A stretch of DNA of 64,000 nt from Flavobacteriales bacterium 34_180_T64. Lineage in GTDB: Bacteria > Bacteroidota > Bacteroidia > Flavobacteriales > Flavobacteriaceae. The stretch lies in assembly GCA_002162765.1 (NCBI GenBank), contig MAAR01000017.1, positions 186,001 to 250,000 on the forward strand, read 5' to 3'. Positions 54,606 through 64,000 of this stretch are shown piece after piece. The stretch's first letter is position 1. The number at the start of each line of letters is the position of its first letter. Below the pieces are notes generated by a model that ran no database searches, was not told the DNA's origin, and saw only the letters and a program-made list of their open reading frames with translations. Position numbers and translations under genes: made by a program.

Positions 54606-55211
54606 ATGAACTTTTTAGCACATATTTATTTGTCTGGTGATAATGAATTTATAACAATTGGCAATTTCATAGCTGATGGAATACGGGGCAAAACGTATAA
54701 AGAATTCCCCAATGATATTCAAATTGGTATACTTTTGCATAGACATATTGATACGTTTACGGATGCACATCCTATTGTTAGACAAAGCACCAAACGTCTT
54801 CATAAAAACTACAGTCATTATAGCGGTGTAATTGTTGACATTCTCTACGATCATTATCTTGCTAAAAACTGGTCTAAATATTCAAATATTCCTTTGGAGG
54901 AATATGCGAGTCAATTTTACACTTTATTAGAAACTCATTTCGAACTGTTACCTTCTCGAACTCAAAAAATGTTACCCTATATGATTTCTGGCAACTGGTT
55001 GCTTAGCTATTCTAAGGTTGAAGGAATTCAACGCGTACTAGAAGGCATGAATAGACGCACCAATAATAAATCTAAAATGAATGAAGCTGTAAATGAATTG
55101 AAAGAATTCTACGACGAATTTGAAAATGAGTTCACCATGTTTTTTGATGAATTAATGGTCTTTTCGAAACAAAAATTAAATGAACTCTCCAAAATAAATT
55201 CCAGTTTATGA
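54606..55211 (+). CDS. acpH: Acyl carrier protein phosphodiesterase
   Basis: A 201-residue protein of the AcpH (DUF479) family. MNFLAHIYLSGDNEFITIGNFIADGIRG at the start and LLHRHIDTFTDAHPIVRQS near 46 are the family hallmarks; VIVDILYDHYLAKNW gives the metal-binding Asp/His set. It removes 4'-phosphopantetheine from acyl carrier protein in the cytoplasm. Length matches. Its end overlaps the start of the ggt gene by four bases (ATGA), pointing to translational coupling. Confidence 0.9.
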   Translation: MNFLAHIYLSGDNEFITIGNFIADGIRGKTYKEFPNDIQIGILLHRHIDTFTDAHPIVRQSTKRLHKNYSHYSGVIVDILYDHYLAKNWSKYSNIPLEEYASQFYTLLETHFELLPSRTQKMLPYMISGNWLLSYSKVEGIQRVLEGMNRRTNNKSKMNEAVNELKEFYDEFENEFTMFFDELMVFSKQKLNELSKINSSL

Positions 55212-56896
55212 AAAAAGTGTCAATGCTATTTTTACTACTTATTTGCTTTAGTTCTTGCAAGAAAAGCTCAGAGACCTCCCAAAGAGGGCTCATTACAGAA
55301 AATGCCATGATTGTATCGGCACGTTCTGAAGCTTCAAACATAGGTACTGAAATTCTCGCAAAAGGGGGTAATGCATTCGATGCCATGATTGCAACACAAA
55401 TGGCCTTAGCGGTAACATATCCCTTTGCTGGTAATTTAGGTGGCGGAGGATTTATGGTATACCGCCTTGCTGAAGGAGATATTGGAGCTTTAGACTTTAG
55501 AGAAAAAGCACCATTAGCAGCTTCTAAAGACATGTATTTAGATTCTGAAGGAAATGTTATAGAAAACAAAAGTACAATCGGATCATATGCTGTGGGTGTT
55601 CCAGGAACAATAGCTGGAATGTTTGCTGCACATGAAAAATTTGGATCACTTCCTATAAAAGACATTCTTCAACCCGTTATAGATTTAGCAAATAATGGAT
55701 TTGTAATAAGCGAAAAACAATGGATTCGATTTAATGAAAAAGACAGTATTTTTAAAGCTGTTAATAACAAAGATATTTTATATTCTAATACATTAAAATC
55801 AGGGGACACCTGTAAAAACAAAGCTCTTGCAGAAACATTAAAACGCATCTCCATAAATGGAAAAGATGAATTCTACACCGGTAAAACTGCTGAGATTTTA
55901 GTTAACTATTTAGAAAAAAGAGGCGGAATAATGACTCTTGAAGACTTAAAATTATACACTGCTAAATGGAGAGACCCTGTCACCTTTAACTATAAAGACC
56001 TGCGGCTCATATCAATGTCTCCTCCTTCTAGTGGCGGGATTTGCTTAGCTCAAATTCTAGGCATGATAGCGCCTTATGACCTTCAATCTTATGGTCATAA
56101 TTCCTTAAAAGCAGTTCAGGTGATTGTTGAAGCTGAACGAAGAGCATATGCAGATAGAAGTTATTTTTTGGGTGATCCTGATTTTGTAGATGTTCCAACC
56201 TCTATGTTACTTAGTGATATGTATTTAAATGAACGAATGCAATCTTTTACTTTTAAAGCTTCAACACCTTCAAACACACTTTCACATGGAACTATTGAAG
56301 GTTATGAAAGTAATGAAACTACCCATTATTCTATTGTGGATCAGTTTGGAAATGCAGTTTCAGTGACTACAACACTCAATGGTGCTTATGGTTCGAAACT
56401 TTATGTAGATGAATTAGGTTTCTTTTTGAACAATGAAATGGATGATTTCAGTAGCAAGCCAGGAATTCCAAATTATTATGGTTTAATTGGTGCTGAAGCG
56501 AATAAGATTGAACCTCAGAAGCGCATGTTAAGTTCAATGACACCAACCATTATTGAAAAAGATGGAGGCTTACATATGGTTCTTGGTACACCAGGTGGAT
56601 CTACGATTATAACGTCGGTTTTACAGACCATTTTAAATGTTGAAGACTATAATATGACCATGCAACAAGCAGTTGATGCCGCACGTTTTCATCATCAATG
56701 GCTACCAGATGAAATAAGAGTTGAAGATCTTACGTTTACATCAGAGATTGAGTCTCAATTAGCCGAAAAAGGGTATTTTATAAATAAGAATGCTACACCA
56801 ATTACAGCTAAGGTTGACGCTATATTAATTCTAGAAGACGGCACTCTTGAAGGAGGTGCAGATCATCGGGGAGATGATACAGCAGCAGGGTTTTAA
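55208..56896 (+). CDS. ggt: Gamma-glutamyltranspeptidase
   Basis: A 562-residue lipoprotein-like precursor (MLFLLLICFSSCK, Cys17). Large-subunit motifs: NAFDAMIATQMALAVTYPFAGNLGGGGFMVYR; the autocleavage/nucleophile site is Thr371 in SNETTHYSIVD; the small subunit contains LGTPGGSTIITSVLQTILNV and ends GGADHRGDDTAAGF. It cleaves and transfers gamma-glutamyl groups from glutathione in the periplasm or at the outer membrane. Size is normal. Second gene of the acpH-ggt pair. Confidence 0.93.
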   Translation: MKKVSMLFLLLICFSSCKKSSETSQRGLITENAMIVSARSEASNIGTEILAKGGNAFDAMIATQMALAVTYPFAGNLGGGGFMVYRLAEGDIGALDFREKAPLAASKDMYLDSEGNVIENKSTIGSYAVGVPGTIAGMFAAHEKFGSLPIKDILQPVIDLANNGFVISEKQWIRFNEKDSIFKAVNNKDILYSNTLKSGDTCKNKALAETLKRISINGKDEFYTGKTAEILVNYLEKRGGIMTLEDLKLYTAKWRDPVTFNYKDLRLISMSPPSSGGICLAQILGMIAPYDLQSYGHNSLKAVQVIVEAERRAYADRSYFLGDPDFVDVPTSMLLSDMYLNERMQSFTFKASTPSNTLSHGTIEGYESNETTHYSIVDQFGNAVSVTTTLNGAYGSKLYVDELGFFLNNEMDDFSSKPGIPNYYGLIGAEANKIEPQKRMLSSMTPTIIEKDGGLHMVLGTPGGSTIITSVLQTILNVEDYNMTMQQAVDAARFHHQWLPDEIRVEDLTFTSEIESQLAEKGYFINKNATPITAKVDAILILEDGTLEGGADHRGDDTAAGF

Positions 56897-56974
56897 CCGA
56901 GTCTATTTGATAATCAACGTTTTTAGTTGTGAGTTAATAAAAACCCGCTAAATTTATAAGTTAATTACAGAATT

Positions 56975-57691
56975 GTGAAACTAAAAAAAACTTTAAAAAT
57001 TATTGTTGGTGTGATCGTTTTTATATCACTACCAAGCCTTCTTCTTTACGGCATTTTACATTTAAAATACAATGAAGATTTACCAATTGGTATTAAAGGA
57101 GATCGCGCAGAAATGATGGCAAAAAATATGCTTATTGCCTTAGATTTCGAAGCTTATAAAAACACCAATTATATAGAATGGACATTCAAAAACAGGCGGC
57201 ATTATGAATGGTTCAAAAAGGAGAATAAATGTATCGTTTATTGGAAAGATTATAAAGTAGCTCTTAATTTAAAGAATTACTCAAATAGCAAAGTCTATAT
57301 CCATAATTTTAAAACTGATAATGAACAATCCAATGAACTCATAAAAGAGGCTATAGATTACTTTAATAACGATTCCTTTTGGCTAGTCGCACCTTATAAG
57401 ATATTTGATAAAGGTACCGAACGGAGTATTGTAACTTTAGATAATGGTGAAGAAGCTTTGCTTGTAACGTATACAGCGGGAGGCTCTACACCAGGAGACT
57501 CCTATTTATGGCATATTGATAAGAGTGGAAAACCAAAAAGTTTTCAAATGTGGACTTCTCTTTTGCCTATAGACGGTTTAGAAGCATCATGGTCAGATTG
57601 GACTGTTACAGAAAGCGGCGCACAGCTTCCTACTTTTCATAAACTTTTATTTTTAGGATTAGAAAATGGAGACATTAAAAGCGTAAAGTAA
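56975..57691 (+). CDS. Conserved-looking hypothetical membrane-anchored protein
   Basis: A 238-residue product beginning with a GTG codon. One N-terminal hydrophobic helix (IIVGVIVFISLPSLLLYGIL, about 8-27) anchors a soluble domain outside the cytoplasm. The domain is rich in aromatic residues (YIEWTFKNRRHYEWFKKE; YKVALNLKNYSN; GDSYLWHIDKSGKPKSFQMW). I do not recognise the family. It follows ggt at 78 bases and meets the next gene tail to tail, so it is probably its own unit. The start is the first codon ahead of the basic N-terminus. Confidence 0.7.
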   Translation: MKLKKTLKIIVGVIVFISLPSLLLYGILHLKYNEDLPIGIKGDRAEMMAKNMLIALDFEAYKNTNYIEWTFKNRRHYEWFKKENKCIVYWKDYKVALNLKNYSNSKVYIHNFKTDNEQSNELIKEAIDYFNNDSFWLVAPYKIFDKGTERSIVTLDNGEEALLVTYTAGGSTPGDSYLWHIDKSGKPKSFQMWTSLLPIDGLEASWSDWTVTESGAQLPTFHKLLFLGLENGDIKSVK

Positions 57692-57700
57692 TTTGATAAT

Positions 57701-58225
57701 TTAATTTGATCTCTGTCCTATAAATTGCTGAGTCTTTAATTTAAATAAAACATTGAACGTTGTCAAACTACCATAGATTCTGGTAATGTATTGTTGCAAA
57801 TCTATTTTTTCATGCTCCTCTAAATTACTCGAATTTACTTTTTGTTCCATAACTCGCAATCGGTCTCTAACCATAGTGATCTTATGAAAAAACTTATCAA
57901 TGGGTACTTCGCTAGCTTTAAGACTGGTATCGCCTGGTTCCATTATAAGTTTGCCTCCTTTCCATTTATCTGATATAGAAATCACTTCTGATGGATCACT
58001 CCATTTTCTCAAAATTTCTACCAAACTGCTTTCAACATCAAAAAAACTAACCGTATCTACGTCACCATCTGCAGCTTCAATGACTTCAAATTCAGAGTTT
58101 ATGTCAATGGTTTCTAATCCGTTTTCAATAAATGTAACCCAATAATGTTTTGAAGTCACGTTAGTAACCACGCCTTTTCCATAATCTGGGTGATCAATTC
58201 TTGAGCTAATGCCTAATAATTTCAT
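57701..58225 (-). CDS. Conserved hypothetical cytoplasmic protein
   Basis: I place the start at 58225 (MKLLGISSRIDHPDYGKGVV); an upstream Met at 58279 adds a hydrophobic stretch that runs into the uvrA promoter. The ~174-residue product has a small N-terminal beta domain (SRIDHPDYGKGVVTNVTSKHYWVTF, reminiscent of UvrD-C-terminal or CarD/Tudor-like folds that contact nucleic acid or protein), a central acidic part and a C-terminal helical region. No catalytic motif. It is divergent from uvrA with about 100 bases between starts. Function unknown; a DNA-repair link is only suggested by the neighbour. Confidence 0.65.
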   Translation of the reverse strand: MKLLGISSRIDHPDYGKGVVTNVTSKHYWVTFIENGLETIDINSEFEVIEAADGDVDTVSFFDVESSLVEILRKWSDPSEVISISDKWKGGKLIMEPGDTSLKASEVPIDKFFHKITMVRDRLRVMEQKVNSSNLEEHEKIDLQQYITRIYGSLTTFNVLFKLKTQQFIGQRSN

Positions 58226-58302
58226 TTCATCTAATTTTAATGGTCTCACAATTATAATAAATCTGGAGAAAACCTTCACTTAAAATTACGAACAAAAATT
58301 GT

Positions 58303-58310
58303 AACTTTGC
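58303..58310 (+). promoter_or_regulatory. TAnnTTTG -7 box of uvrA
   Basis: TAACTTTG, 14 bases before the chosen uvrA ATG at 58325. It fits the Bacteroidota -7 consensus and supports the downstream start, because the upstream Met at 58307 would lie within the promoter element. Confidence 0.6.
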
Positions 58311-58324
58311 GGTTTTGCCAAACT

Positions 58325-61156
58325 ATGAGCCAATTCGAAGAACATATTGAGGTTAGAGGTGCCCGAGTACACAACCTAAAAAACATCGATGTTACCATTC
58401 CTAGAGAAAAACTAGTGGTTATAACCGGTTTATCTGGTAGCGGAAAATCATCGCTGGCCTTTGACACTATTTATGCCGAAGGACAACGGCGTTATATTGA
58501 GACATTCTCAGCATATGCAAGACAATTTTTAGGCGGATTGGAACGTCCTGACGTTGATAAAATAGATGGTCTTTCTCCTGTAATTGCTATTGAACAAAAG
58601 ACAACTAGCAAATCACCTCGCTCTACAGTTGGTACAATCACAGAAATCTACGATTTTTTACGGCTATTATTTGCGCGTGCTAGTGATGCCTACAGTTACA
58701 ATACTGAAGAAAAAATGGTAAGCTATACCGATGCGCAGATTAAAGCGCTTATTATAGAATCATTTAATGGCAAACGTATTAATATACTCGCGCCAGTAGT
58801 ACGCTCTCGAAAAGGTCATTACAGAGAATTATTTGAACAAATCGCCAAACAAGGCTTTGTTAAAGTAAGAACTGATGGTGAAATCAAAGACCTGGTGAAA
58901 GGGATGAAACTTGACAGATATAAGACGCATGATATTGAAATTGTTATTGATCGATTGAAAATTGATGACTCTACCGATAATGACAAGCGTCTTACTGAAA
59001 CTATTAACACAGCGATGTATCATGGTGATGATGTGCTAATAGTCCTTGATCAAGACACGAATGAAGTCCGTTATTTTAGTCGTAATTTAATGTGTCCATC
59101 TACGGGCATTTCATATCCAAATCCTGAACCAAATAATTTTTCATTTAATTCGCCAAAAGGAGCGTGTTCTAAATGCAATGGCATTGGGCAACTTTATCAG
59201 GTCAATGAAAAAAAAATAATTCCTGACGACTCGTTATCTATCAAAAGTGGAGCTCTTGTTCCGCATGGACCTCAAAAAAATAGTTGGATTTTTAAACAAT
59301 TTGAAACTATTGCACAACGCTATGATTTTTCATTAAATGATGCCTATAAGGACATCCCTGAAGACGCCAAAACTATGATTCTCTATGGTGGAAATGAAAA
59401 ATTTTCTGTCGAAAGTAAAGCGCTTGGAGTGACAAGAGATTATAAAATTGAATTTGAAGGTGTCGCAAATTTTATTGAAAATCAATACAAAAATTCTGAA
59501 ACGACGTCTCTAAAACGTTGGGCGAAGGAATACATGGACAAAGTTGAATGCGATTCTTGTCATGGTTCCCGTTTAAAACAAGAATCGCTTTATTTTAAAA
59601 TTAACAACCAGAATATTTCCGACTTAGCTAATAAAGACATCGTTGATTTAGCAGATTGGTTTATTAATTTAAACGCGCATCTTTCAGATAAACAACTAAA
59701 AATTGGTGAAGAAGTTATAAAAGAAATTAAAACAAGACTTCAATTTTTACTTGATGTTGGACTGGATTATTTATCCTTAAATAGGAGTTCAAAATCACTC
59801 TCTGGAGGTGAAGCGCAACGTATTCGACTTGCCACACAAATTGGATCACAGCTAGTTGGAGTGCTATACATATTAGACGAACCTAGTATTGGACTGCATC
59901 AACGCGATAATGAGAAATTAATAAAATCACTGATTTCTCTTAGAGATTTAGGAAACTCTATCATCGTAGTAGAACATGATAAAGATATGATTGAACATGC
60001 AGATTATGTCATTGACATAGGTCCTAAGGCAGGAAAATATGGTGGCGAAATTATTAGTATCGGTACTCCAGAGGAATTAAAAACTCATAACACGCTTACT
60101 GCTGCATATTTAAACGGAACGAAAGAAATTGAAACTCCAAAATCACGTCGAAAAGGAAACGGTAAAAAAATAGTACTGAAAGGATGTACTGGAAACAACC
60201 TAAAAAATGTTTCGGTTGATTTTCCATTAGGCAAAATGATAGGTGTAACTGGCGTATCAGGTAGTGGAAAATCGACGTTAATTAATGAAACCCTCTATCC
60301 TATTCTAAATGCTTACTACTTCAATGGTGTTAAAAAACCAATGTCTTATAAAAGCATAAAAGGATTAGAGCATATCGATAAAGTTATTGATATTAATCAG
60401 TCACCAATTGGCCGAACGCCTAGAAGTAATCCTGCTACGTATACTGGTACTTTCAGTGAAATAAGAAGTTTATTTGCTAAAATTCCAGAGGCCATGATAA
60501 GAGGATATAAGCCTGGTCGATTTAGTTTTAATGTAGCCGGTGGACGCTGTGAAACTTGCAAAGGAGGAGGACTACGTGTTATTGAAATGAATTTCCTTCC
60601 AGATGTTTATGTTGAATGTGAAACTTGCCAAGGAAAAAGATTCAATAGAGAGACTTTGGAAATTCGATACAAAGGAAAATCGATTAGCGACGTCCTAAAT
60701 ATGACAATTAATGAAAGTGTAGATTTCTTTGTACACATCCCCAAAATTCATAAAAAACTCAAAACCATTAAAGATGTTGGACTTGGCTATATCACTTTAG
60801 GACAGCAGAGTACTACTTTATCTGGAGGCGAAGCACAACGTATTAAATTAGCAACTGAGCTCAGTAAAAGAGACACTGGAAACACTTTCTATATTCTTGA
60901 CGAACCTACTACGGGATTGCATTTTGAAGATATTAGAGTCCTTATGCAAGTCCTTAATAAATTAGCTGATAAAGGAAATACTGTTTTAATTATTGAACAT
61001 AATTTAGATGTCATTAAGACGGTAGATCATATTATCGACGTTGGATATGAAGGTGGAAAAGGTGGTGGAGAAATTGTTGCAGTAGGTAGTCCAGAAGTCA
61101 TAATTAAACATAAAAAAAGTTATACAGCTAAGTTTCTTAAAAAAGAATTAAATTAG
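58325..61156 (+). CDS. uvrA: Excinuclease ABC subunit A
   Basis: A ~943-residue UvrA of normal length. I use the ATG at 58325 ([21 protein letters not shown]). Two ATPase modules are complete: Walker [21 protein letters not shown] (near 31-50) and [17 protein letters not shown]; signatures [17 protein letters not shown] and [17 protein letters not shown]; Walker [14 protein letters not shown] and [13 protein letters not shown]. Zinc ligands occur as [15 protein letters not shown] and CETCKGGG / [10 protein letters not shown]. It scans DNA for bulky damage with UvrB. The gene is followed at 26 bases by the LOG-family gene. Confidence 0.97.
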   Translation: MSQFEEHIEVRGARVHNLKNIDVTIPREKLVVITGLSGSGKSSLAFDTIYAEGQRRYIETFSAYARQFLGGLERPDVDKIDGLSPVIAIEQKTTSKSPRSTVGTITEIYDFLRLLFARASDAYSYNTEEKMVSYTDAQIKALIIESFNGKRINILAPVVRSRKGHYRELFEQIAKQGFVKVRTDGEIKDLVKGMKLDRYKTHDIEIVIDRLKIDDSTDNDKRLTETINTAMYHGDDVLIVLDQDTNEVRYFSRNLMCPSTGISYPNPEPNNFSFNSPKGACSKCNGIGQLYQVNEKKIIPDDSLSIKSGALVPHGPQKNSWIFKQFETIAQRYDFSLNDAYKDIPEDAKTMILYGGNEKFSVESKALGVTRDYKIEFEGVANFIENQYKNSETTSLKRWAKEYMDKVECDSCHGSRLKQESLYFKINNQNISDLANKDIVDLADWFINLNAHLSDKQLKIGEEVIKEIKTRLQFLLDVGLDYLSLNRSSKSLSGGEAQRIRLATQIGSQLVGVLYILDEPSIGLHQRDNEKLIKSLISLRDLGNSIIVVEHDKDMIEHADYVIDIGPKAGKYGGEIISIGTPEELKTHNTLTAAYLNGTKEIETPKSRRKGNGKKIVLKGCTGNNLKNVSVDFPLGKMIGVTGVSGSGKSTLINETLYPILNAYYFNGVKKPMSYKSIKGLEHIDKVIDINQSPIGRTPRSNPATYTGTFSEIRSLFAKIPEAMIRGYKPGRFSFNVAGGRCETCKGGGLRVIEMNFLPDVYVECETCQGKRFNRETLEIRYKGKSISDVLNMTINESVDFFVHIPKIHKKLKTIKDVGLGYITLGQQSTTLSGGEAQRIKLATELSKRDTGNTFYILDEPTTGLHFEDIRVLMQVLNKLADKGNTVLIIEHNLDVIKTVDHIIDVGYEGGKGGGEIVAVGSPEVIIKHKKSYTAKFLKKELN

Positions 61157-61182
61157 TCAGTTATTAAAATTAAAAAAACACT

Positions 61183-61872
61183 ATGAGAGAAGAACAACAT
61201 CACAAACGTTGGAATGCAATAAAAACTAATGACTCTTGGGCCATATTTAAAATTATGGGCGAATTTGTAGGTGGTTATGAAAAATTAAGCAAAATAGGGC
61301 CTTGTGTCTCTATTTTTGGATCTGCAAGAACAAAACCAGAAGATAAATATTACAAATTAGCGACCGAAGTTGCAGAAAAAATTGTTAGACATGGCTATGG
61401 TGTTATTACAGGTGGAGGTCCTGGAATAATGGAAGCAGGAAACAAAGGAGCTCACATTGCTGGTGGTACTTCTGTTGGGTTAAATATTGAATTGCCTTTT
61501 GAGCAACATGATAACCCATATATTGATAGCGATAAGAGTTTGGATTTTGATTATTTCTTCGTTAGAAAGGTAATGTTTGTTAAATATTCTCAGGGATTTG
61601 TTGTAATGCCAGGTGGTTTTGGAACTTTAGATGAATTATTTGAGGCGATTACACTAATTCAAACGAATAAAATCGAAAAATTTCCAATTATTTTGGTCGG
61701 AACGGATTTTTGGGAAGGAATTCTTGACTGGGTAAAATCAACGTTATTAGCTAAATTTAATAATATAAGCGCAAAAGATTTAGACTTAATTCATCTTGTA
61801 GATACCTCTGATGAGGTTATATCAATTTTAGACGGATTCTATAAAGAATACGGCTTAAGTCCAAATTTTTAA
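61183..61872 (+). CDS. LOG-family (TIGR00730) Rossmann protein
   Basis: A 229-residue protein with the lysine-decarboxylase-like/LOG motifs: VSIFGSARTKPEDKYY, GVITGGGPGIMEAGNKGA and VVMPGGFGTLDELFEAI (PGGxGTxxE). Members hydrolyse nucleoside 5'-monophosphates (cytokinin-activating phosphoribohydrolase activity in plants and some bacteria). Cytoplasmic, no signal. Length is typical of the longer bacterial type II group. The physiological role in flavobacteria is not known. It lies just after uvrA on the same strand. Confidence 0.9.
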   Translation: MREEQHHKRWNAIKTNDSWAIFKIMGEFVGGYEKLSKIGPCVSIFGSARTKPEDKYYKLATEVAEKIVRHGYGVITGGGPGIMEAGNKGAHIAGGTSVGLNIELPFEQHDNPYIDSDKSLDFDYFFVRKVMFVKYSQGFVVMPGGFGTLDELFEAITLIQTNKIEKFPIILVGTDFWEGILDWVKSTLLAKFNNISAKDLDLIHLVDTSDEVISILDGFYKEYGLSPNF

Positions 61873-61902
61873 GAATTAAATCCAATCGTGGAGTTATAGA
61901 TT

Positions 61903-62094
61903 ATGAAGGAAAGAATATTTAGCACTATAACAATTTTAGTGTTTGCAATTAATGGGGTGTTCGCCCAGGAAACCATTAATACAACGCTCACCACTCTAAT
62001 AAATGTTAATGTATTGAGTTTATCAAATGGTTTATATTATATTTCAATTCCAGAATTAAATTCCAAACCTTTAAAGTTTATAATAGCACATTGA
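61903..62094 (+). CDS. Mini-protein with signal peptide and T9SS-tail-like end
   Basis: A 63-residue product. The first ~21 residues are a signal peptide (ERIFSTITILVFAINGVFAQ). The end, NVLSLSNGLYYISIPELNS plus KPLKFII, is like the final strands of a type A T9SS sorting domain (family pattern LxxGxYxxxI...K.xF). Almost nothing lies between them. It may be a gene with its cargo deleted, or a real tiny secreted protein. Its stop overlaps the TTG start of the next gene (TTGA at 62091-62094). Confidence 0.55.
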   Translation: MKERIFSTITILVFAINGVFAQETINTTLTTLINVNVLSLSNGLYYISIPELNSKPLKFIIAH

Positions 62095-64000
62095 AATTAC
62101 GCCATCTAATCTTAATTTACCTTTTTGTAACAACGGCTTTGGTCTATGGGCAAAACCATATAAAACTGAAAGCTCAGTTTGACATTCCTTCTAAAACTAT
62201 TAGAATTGAACAGCAAATCACCTATCAAAATACAAGCAAGGACACATTGAATGTCATGTTTTTAAATGATTGGAACAATGCTTATTCAACCAAAAAAACA
62301 CCTTTAGCCAAACGTTTTACTGAAGAATTCAATAATAAATTTCACTTTGCTAAAAGTGAAGAACGTGGATATACCATTATCACATCCATAAGAAATTCCG
62401 ACAATGACAATATCGACTATGCAAGATTAAATGGACATCCTGATATTATTAAAATTGAATTAAACACACCTCTGTTACCCTCTCAGACTCATAATTTCGT
62501 CCTCAAATATAATATTAGAGTTCCTGATGATACTTTTACTGAGTATGGAATTTCAGATCTTGAAGATTTTGATTTAAAATATTGGTACATCACACCTGCG
62601 GTATATGATGGCGAATGGCGCTATTATAGTAACAAAAATTTAAATGACTTATACATTCCAAAAGCCAATCTTACTTTTCAGATTGAATGTCCAATTAATT
62701 ACACGCTTACTTCGGAATTAGATATGCTCAACCATATCAAAACGGACACAACACAAACTGTTTTTTTAAGTGGAAACAATCGTGTGAATACTGGTTTAAT
62801 ATTAAAAAAGAATTCAGATTTTCAATTTTTAAAAACCGACAAGACTACTTTAATAACAAACATAGCTGATGACGGGTTACCACCACCTGAAAAAGCTATT
62901 ATTACAGATAATATATTAAATTTTGTAAAAAAAAATCTTGGCGCTTATCCTCATAAACGTCTGATCGTTACAGAAACTGATTATAGGAAAGATCCACTTT
63001 ATGGTCTTAATCAATTACCAAATTTCATACGTCCATTTCCTGATAATTTTCAATATGAACTTAAACTTCTAAAAACAATTTTAAATAAGCATTTGGAAAA
63101 CACCTTACTGTTAAATCCAAGAAAAGATTATTGGCTCAAGGACGGTTTGCAAATCTATTTTTTAATGAAATATGTCGAAGAGAATTATCCTGATATGAAG
63201 CTTCTTGGAACATTTTCAGACATTTGGGGGGTTCGTTCATTTCACATTTCAGATTTATATTTTAATTCGCAATATAATTTGTTCTACATGCAAATGGCCA
63301 GAAACAATAGAGATCAATCTTTAACAATATCTAAAGATTCATTACTTAAATTTAATGCCAATCTTGCTGGTAAATACAAAGCAGGAATAGGCTTAAAATA
63401 TTTAGACGATTTCGTGAATTCTGACGTTCTTGAACAAACAATTATTGAGTATTTAAATACTTCAAAACTGCAACTTACGTCTTCTGATGATTTTGAATCA
63501 CTTCTCAATAAAAACACAAATAAAAATGTAGATTGGTTTTTTACAGATTACCTGAATACAAGAAAAAAAGCTGACTTTAAAATAAAACGTGTTATTAAGA
63601 ATAAAGATTCAACGGTTACACTAACAATAAAAAATAAAAGACAAAATAGTTTACCTGTTTCGCTATTTGCATTAAATAATGATTCTATAATATCCAAAAC
63701 TTGGATTGAAAACATTAGCAAAGAGAAGACCATTACTTTGCCTAGAAACAATTTTAACAAACTCGTTTTAAACTATGATAATGTGATTCCAGAAATAAAT
63801 CTAAGAGATAACTGGAAATCCATGAAAGGGCTCTTTTTTAATAATAAACCTTTGCAATTTAGATTTTTCAAAGACATAGAAGACCCCAATTACAATCAAG
63901 TCTTTTTTATGCCTGTTGTAGAATATAAAAATATATATGACGGATTAACAGTAGGATTGAAAACTTATAATTCTACTTTATTACGAAAACGATTCTCTTA
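62091..64000 (+). CDS. M1-aminopeptidase-like protein lacking the zinc motif (3' end cut)
   Basis: An open frame of over 636 codons that runs off the right edge. It starts with TTG, overlapping the stop of the mini-protein. The N-terminus LRHLILIYLFVTTALVYGQ is a signal peptide; the following all-beta domain (IKLKAQFDIPSKTIRIEQQI; DLKYWYITPAVYDGEWRYY) resembles the N-terminal domain of M1 peptidases. The catalytic-domain region (LGAYPHKRLIVTETDYRKDP) follows, but where HExxH should stand the sequence reads FQYELKLLKTILNKHLEN, with no HExxH. It is thus probably a non-peptidase relative, in the periplasm or outer membrane. The TTG start is supported by the signal peptide only. Confidence 0.75.
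   Translation, partial: MKLRHLILIYLFVTTALVYGQNHIKLKAQFDIPSKTIRIEQQITYQNTSKDTLNVMFLNDWNNAYSTKKTPLAKRFTEEFNNKFHFAKSEERGYTIITSIRNSDNDNIDYARLNGHPDIIKIELNTPLLPSQTHNFVLKYNIRVPDDTFTEYGISDLEDFDLKYWYITPAVYDGEWRYYSNKNLNDLYIPKANLTFQIECPINYTLTSELDMLNHIKTDTTQTVFLSGNNRVNTGLILKKNSDFQFLKTDKTTLITNIADDGLPPPEKAIITDNILNFVKKNLGAYPHKRLIVTETDYRKDPLYGLNQLPNFIRPFPDNFQYELKLLKTILNKHLENTLLLNPRKDYWLKDGLQIYFLMKYVEENYPDMKLLGTFSDIWGVRSFHISDLYFNSQYNLFYMQMARNNRDQSLTISKDSLLKFNANLAGKYKAGIGLKYLDDFVNSDVLEQTIIEYLNTSKLQLTSSDDFESLLNKNTNKNVDWFFTDYLNTRKKADFKIKRVIKNKDSTVTLTIKNKRQNSLPVSLFALNNDSIISKTWIENISKEKTITLPRNNFNKLVLNYDNVIPEINLRDNWKSMKGLFFNNKPLQFRFFKDIEDPNYNQVFFMPVVEYKNIYDGLTVGLKTYNSTLLRKRFS

Noticed and set aside
55132..55665. Minus-strand frame of 177 codons opposite acpH/ggt.
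   Set aside because: The ggt frame has complete catalytic motifs; the antisense frame is a by-product of codon bias.

Overview
The window reads as chromosome of a marine member of the Flavobacteriaceae (Bacteroidota). The DNA is AT-rich. There are four secreted proteins with type IX secretion (T9SS) sorting tails plus a fifth tail-like remnant, one SusC/SusD pair, flavobacterial lipoprotein signals, and several promoters of the TAnnTTTG type. I cannot name a species from sequence alone.

Layout. 1-3.7 kb: a c-type cytochrome lipoprotein (cut by the window edge), a TauE/SafE exporter, a Crp/Fnr regulator and a secreted PQQ-type sugar dehydrogenase. 3.75-14.69 kb: a small accessory block with an NAD(P)-binding epimerase-like gene, a ProC-like gene and a complete heavy-metal (probably copper) efflux operon (HMA protein, CusB, HMA/MauE-like membrane protein, TolC-type channel, CusA, HYC_CC_PP protein). 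14.67-46.28 kb: a second accessory block with a 2026-residue lectin/repeat surface protein and a full laminarin (beta-1,3/1,6-glucan) utilisation locus. 46.3-64 kb: ordinary chromosome (mnmE, TlpA-like, rhomboid, acyltransferases, class V aminotransferase, glmM, acpH, ggt, uvrA, LOG family, and an M1-peptidase-like protein running off the end).

The main structural observation is that both accessory blocks are bracketed by three same-orientation copies of the last codons of mnmE (Phe-Cys-Ile-Gly-Lys-stop). One copy is the true mnmE end (46267-46284), one is isolated (14668-14685), and one is attached to a decayed, diverged mnmE 3' fragment (3755-3917). The 3' end of mnmE (thdF/trmE) is the known attachment site of Salmonella genomic island 1, so I read 3.75-46.28 kb as two islands in tandem: a metal-resistance island and a laminarin island. 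The laminarin island also carries a shared 20-base arm motif near each end, and a five-unit 10-base-period repeat near its mnmE end. No integrase is in the window, so the islands look domesticated. A tRNA 3'-end fragment (21341-21371) lies between the giant surface protein and the glucan locus and may be a footprint of another insertion.

The laminarin genes fit one pathway. A membrane-tethered propeller/Y_Y_Y/LuxR regulator sits upstream of susC-susD-glycan-binding lipoprotein-GH16, which capture and cut laminarin at the surface. A second run encodes a GH149/GH94-like phosphorylase, lipoprotein GH17, a GH-A clan lipoprotein, GH30 lipoprotein (side-chain removal), an MFS symporter and a cytoplasmic GH17. 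A T9SS glycan-binding-like protein and a LacI regulator complete the locus. Oligosaccharides would be trimmed in the periplasm, imported, and broken in the cytoplasm partly by phosphorolysis.
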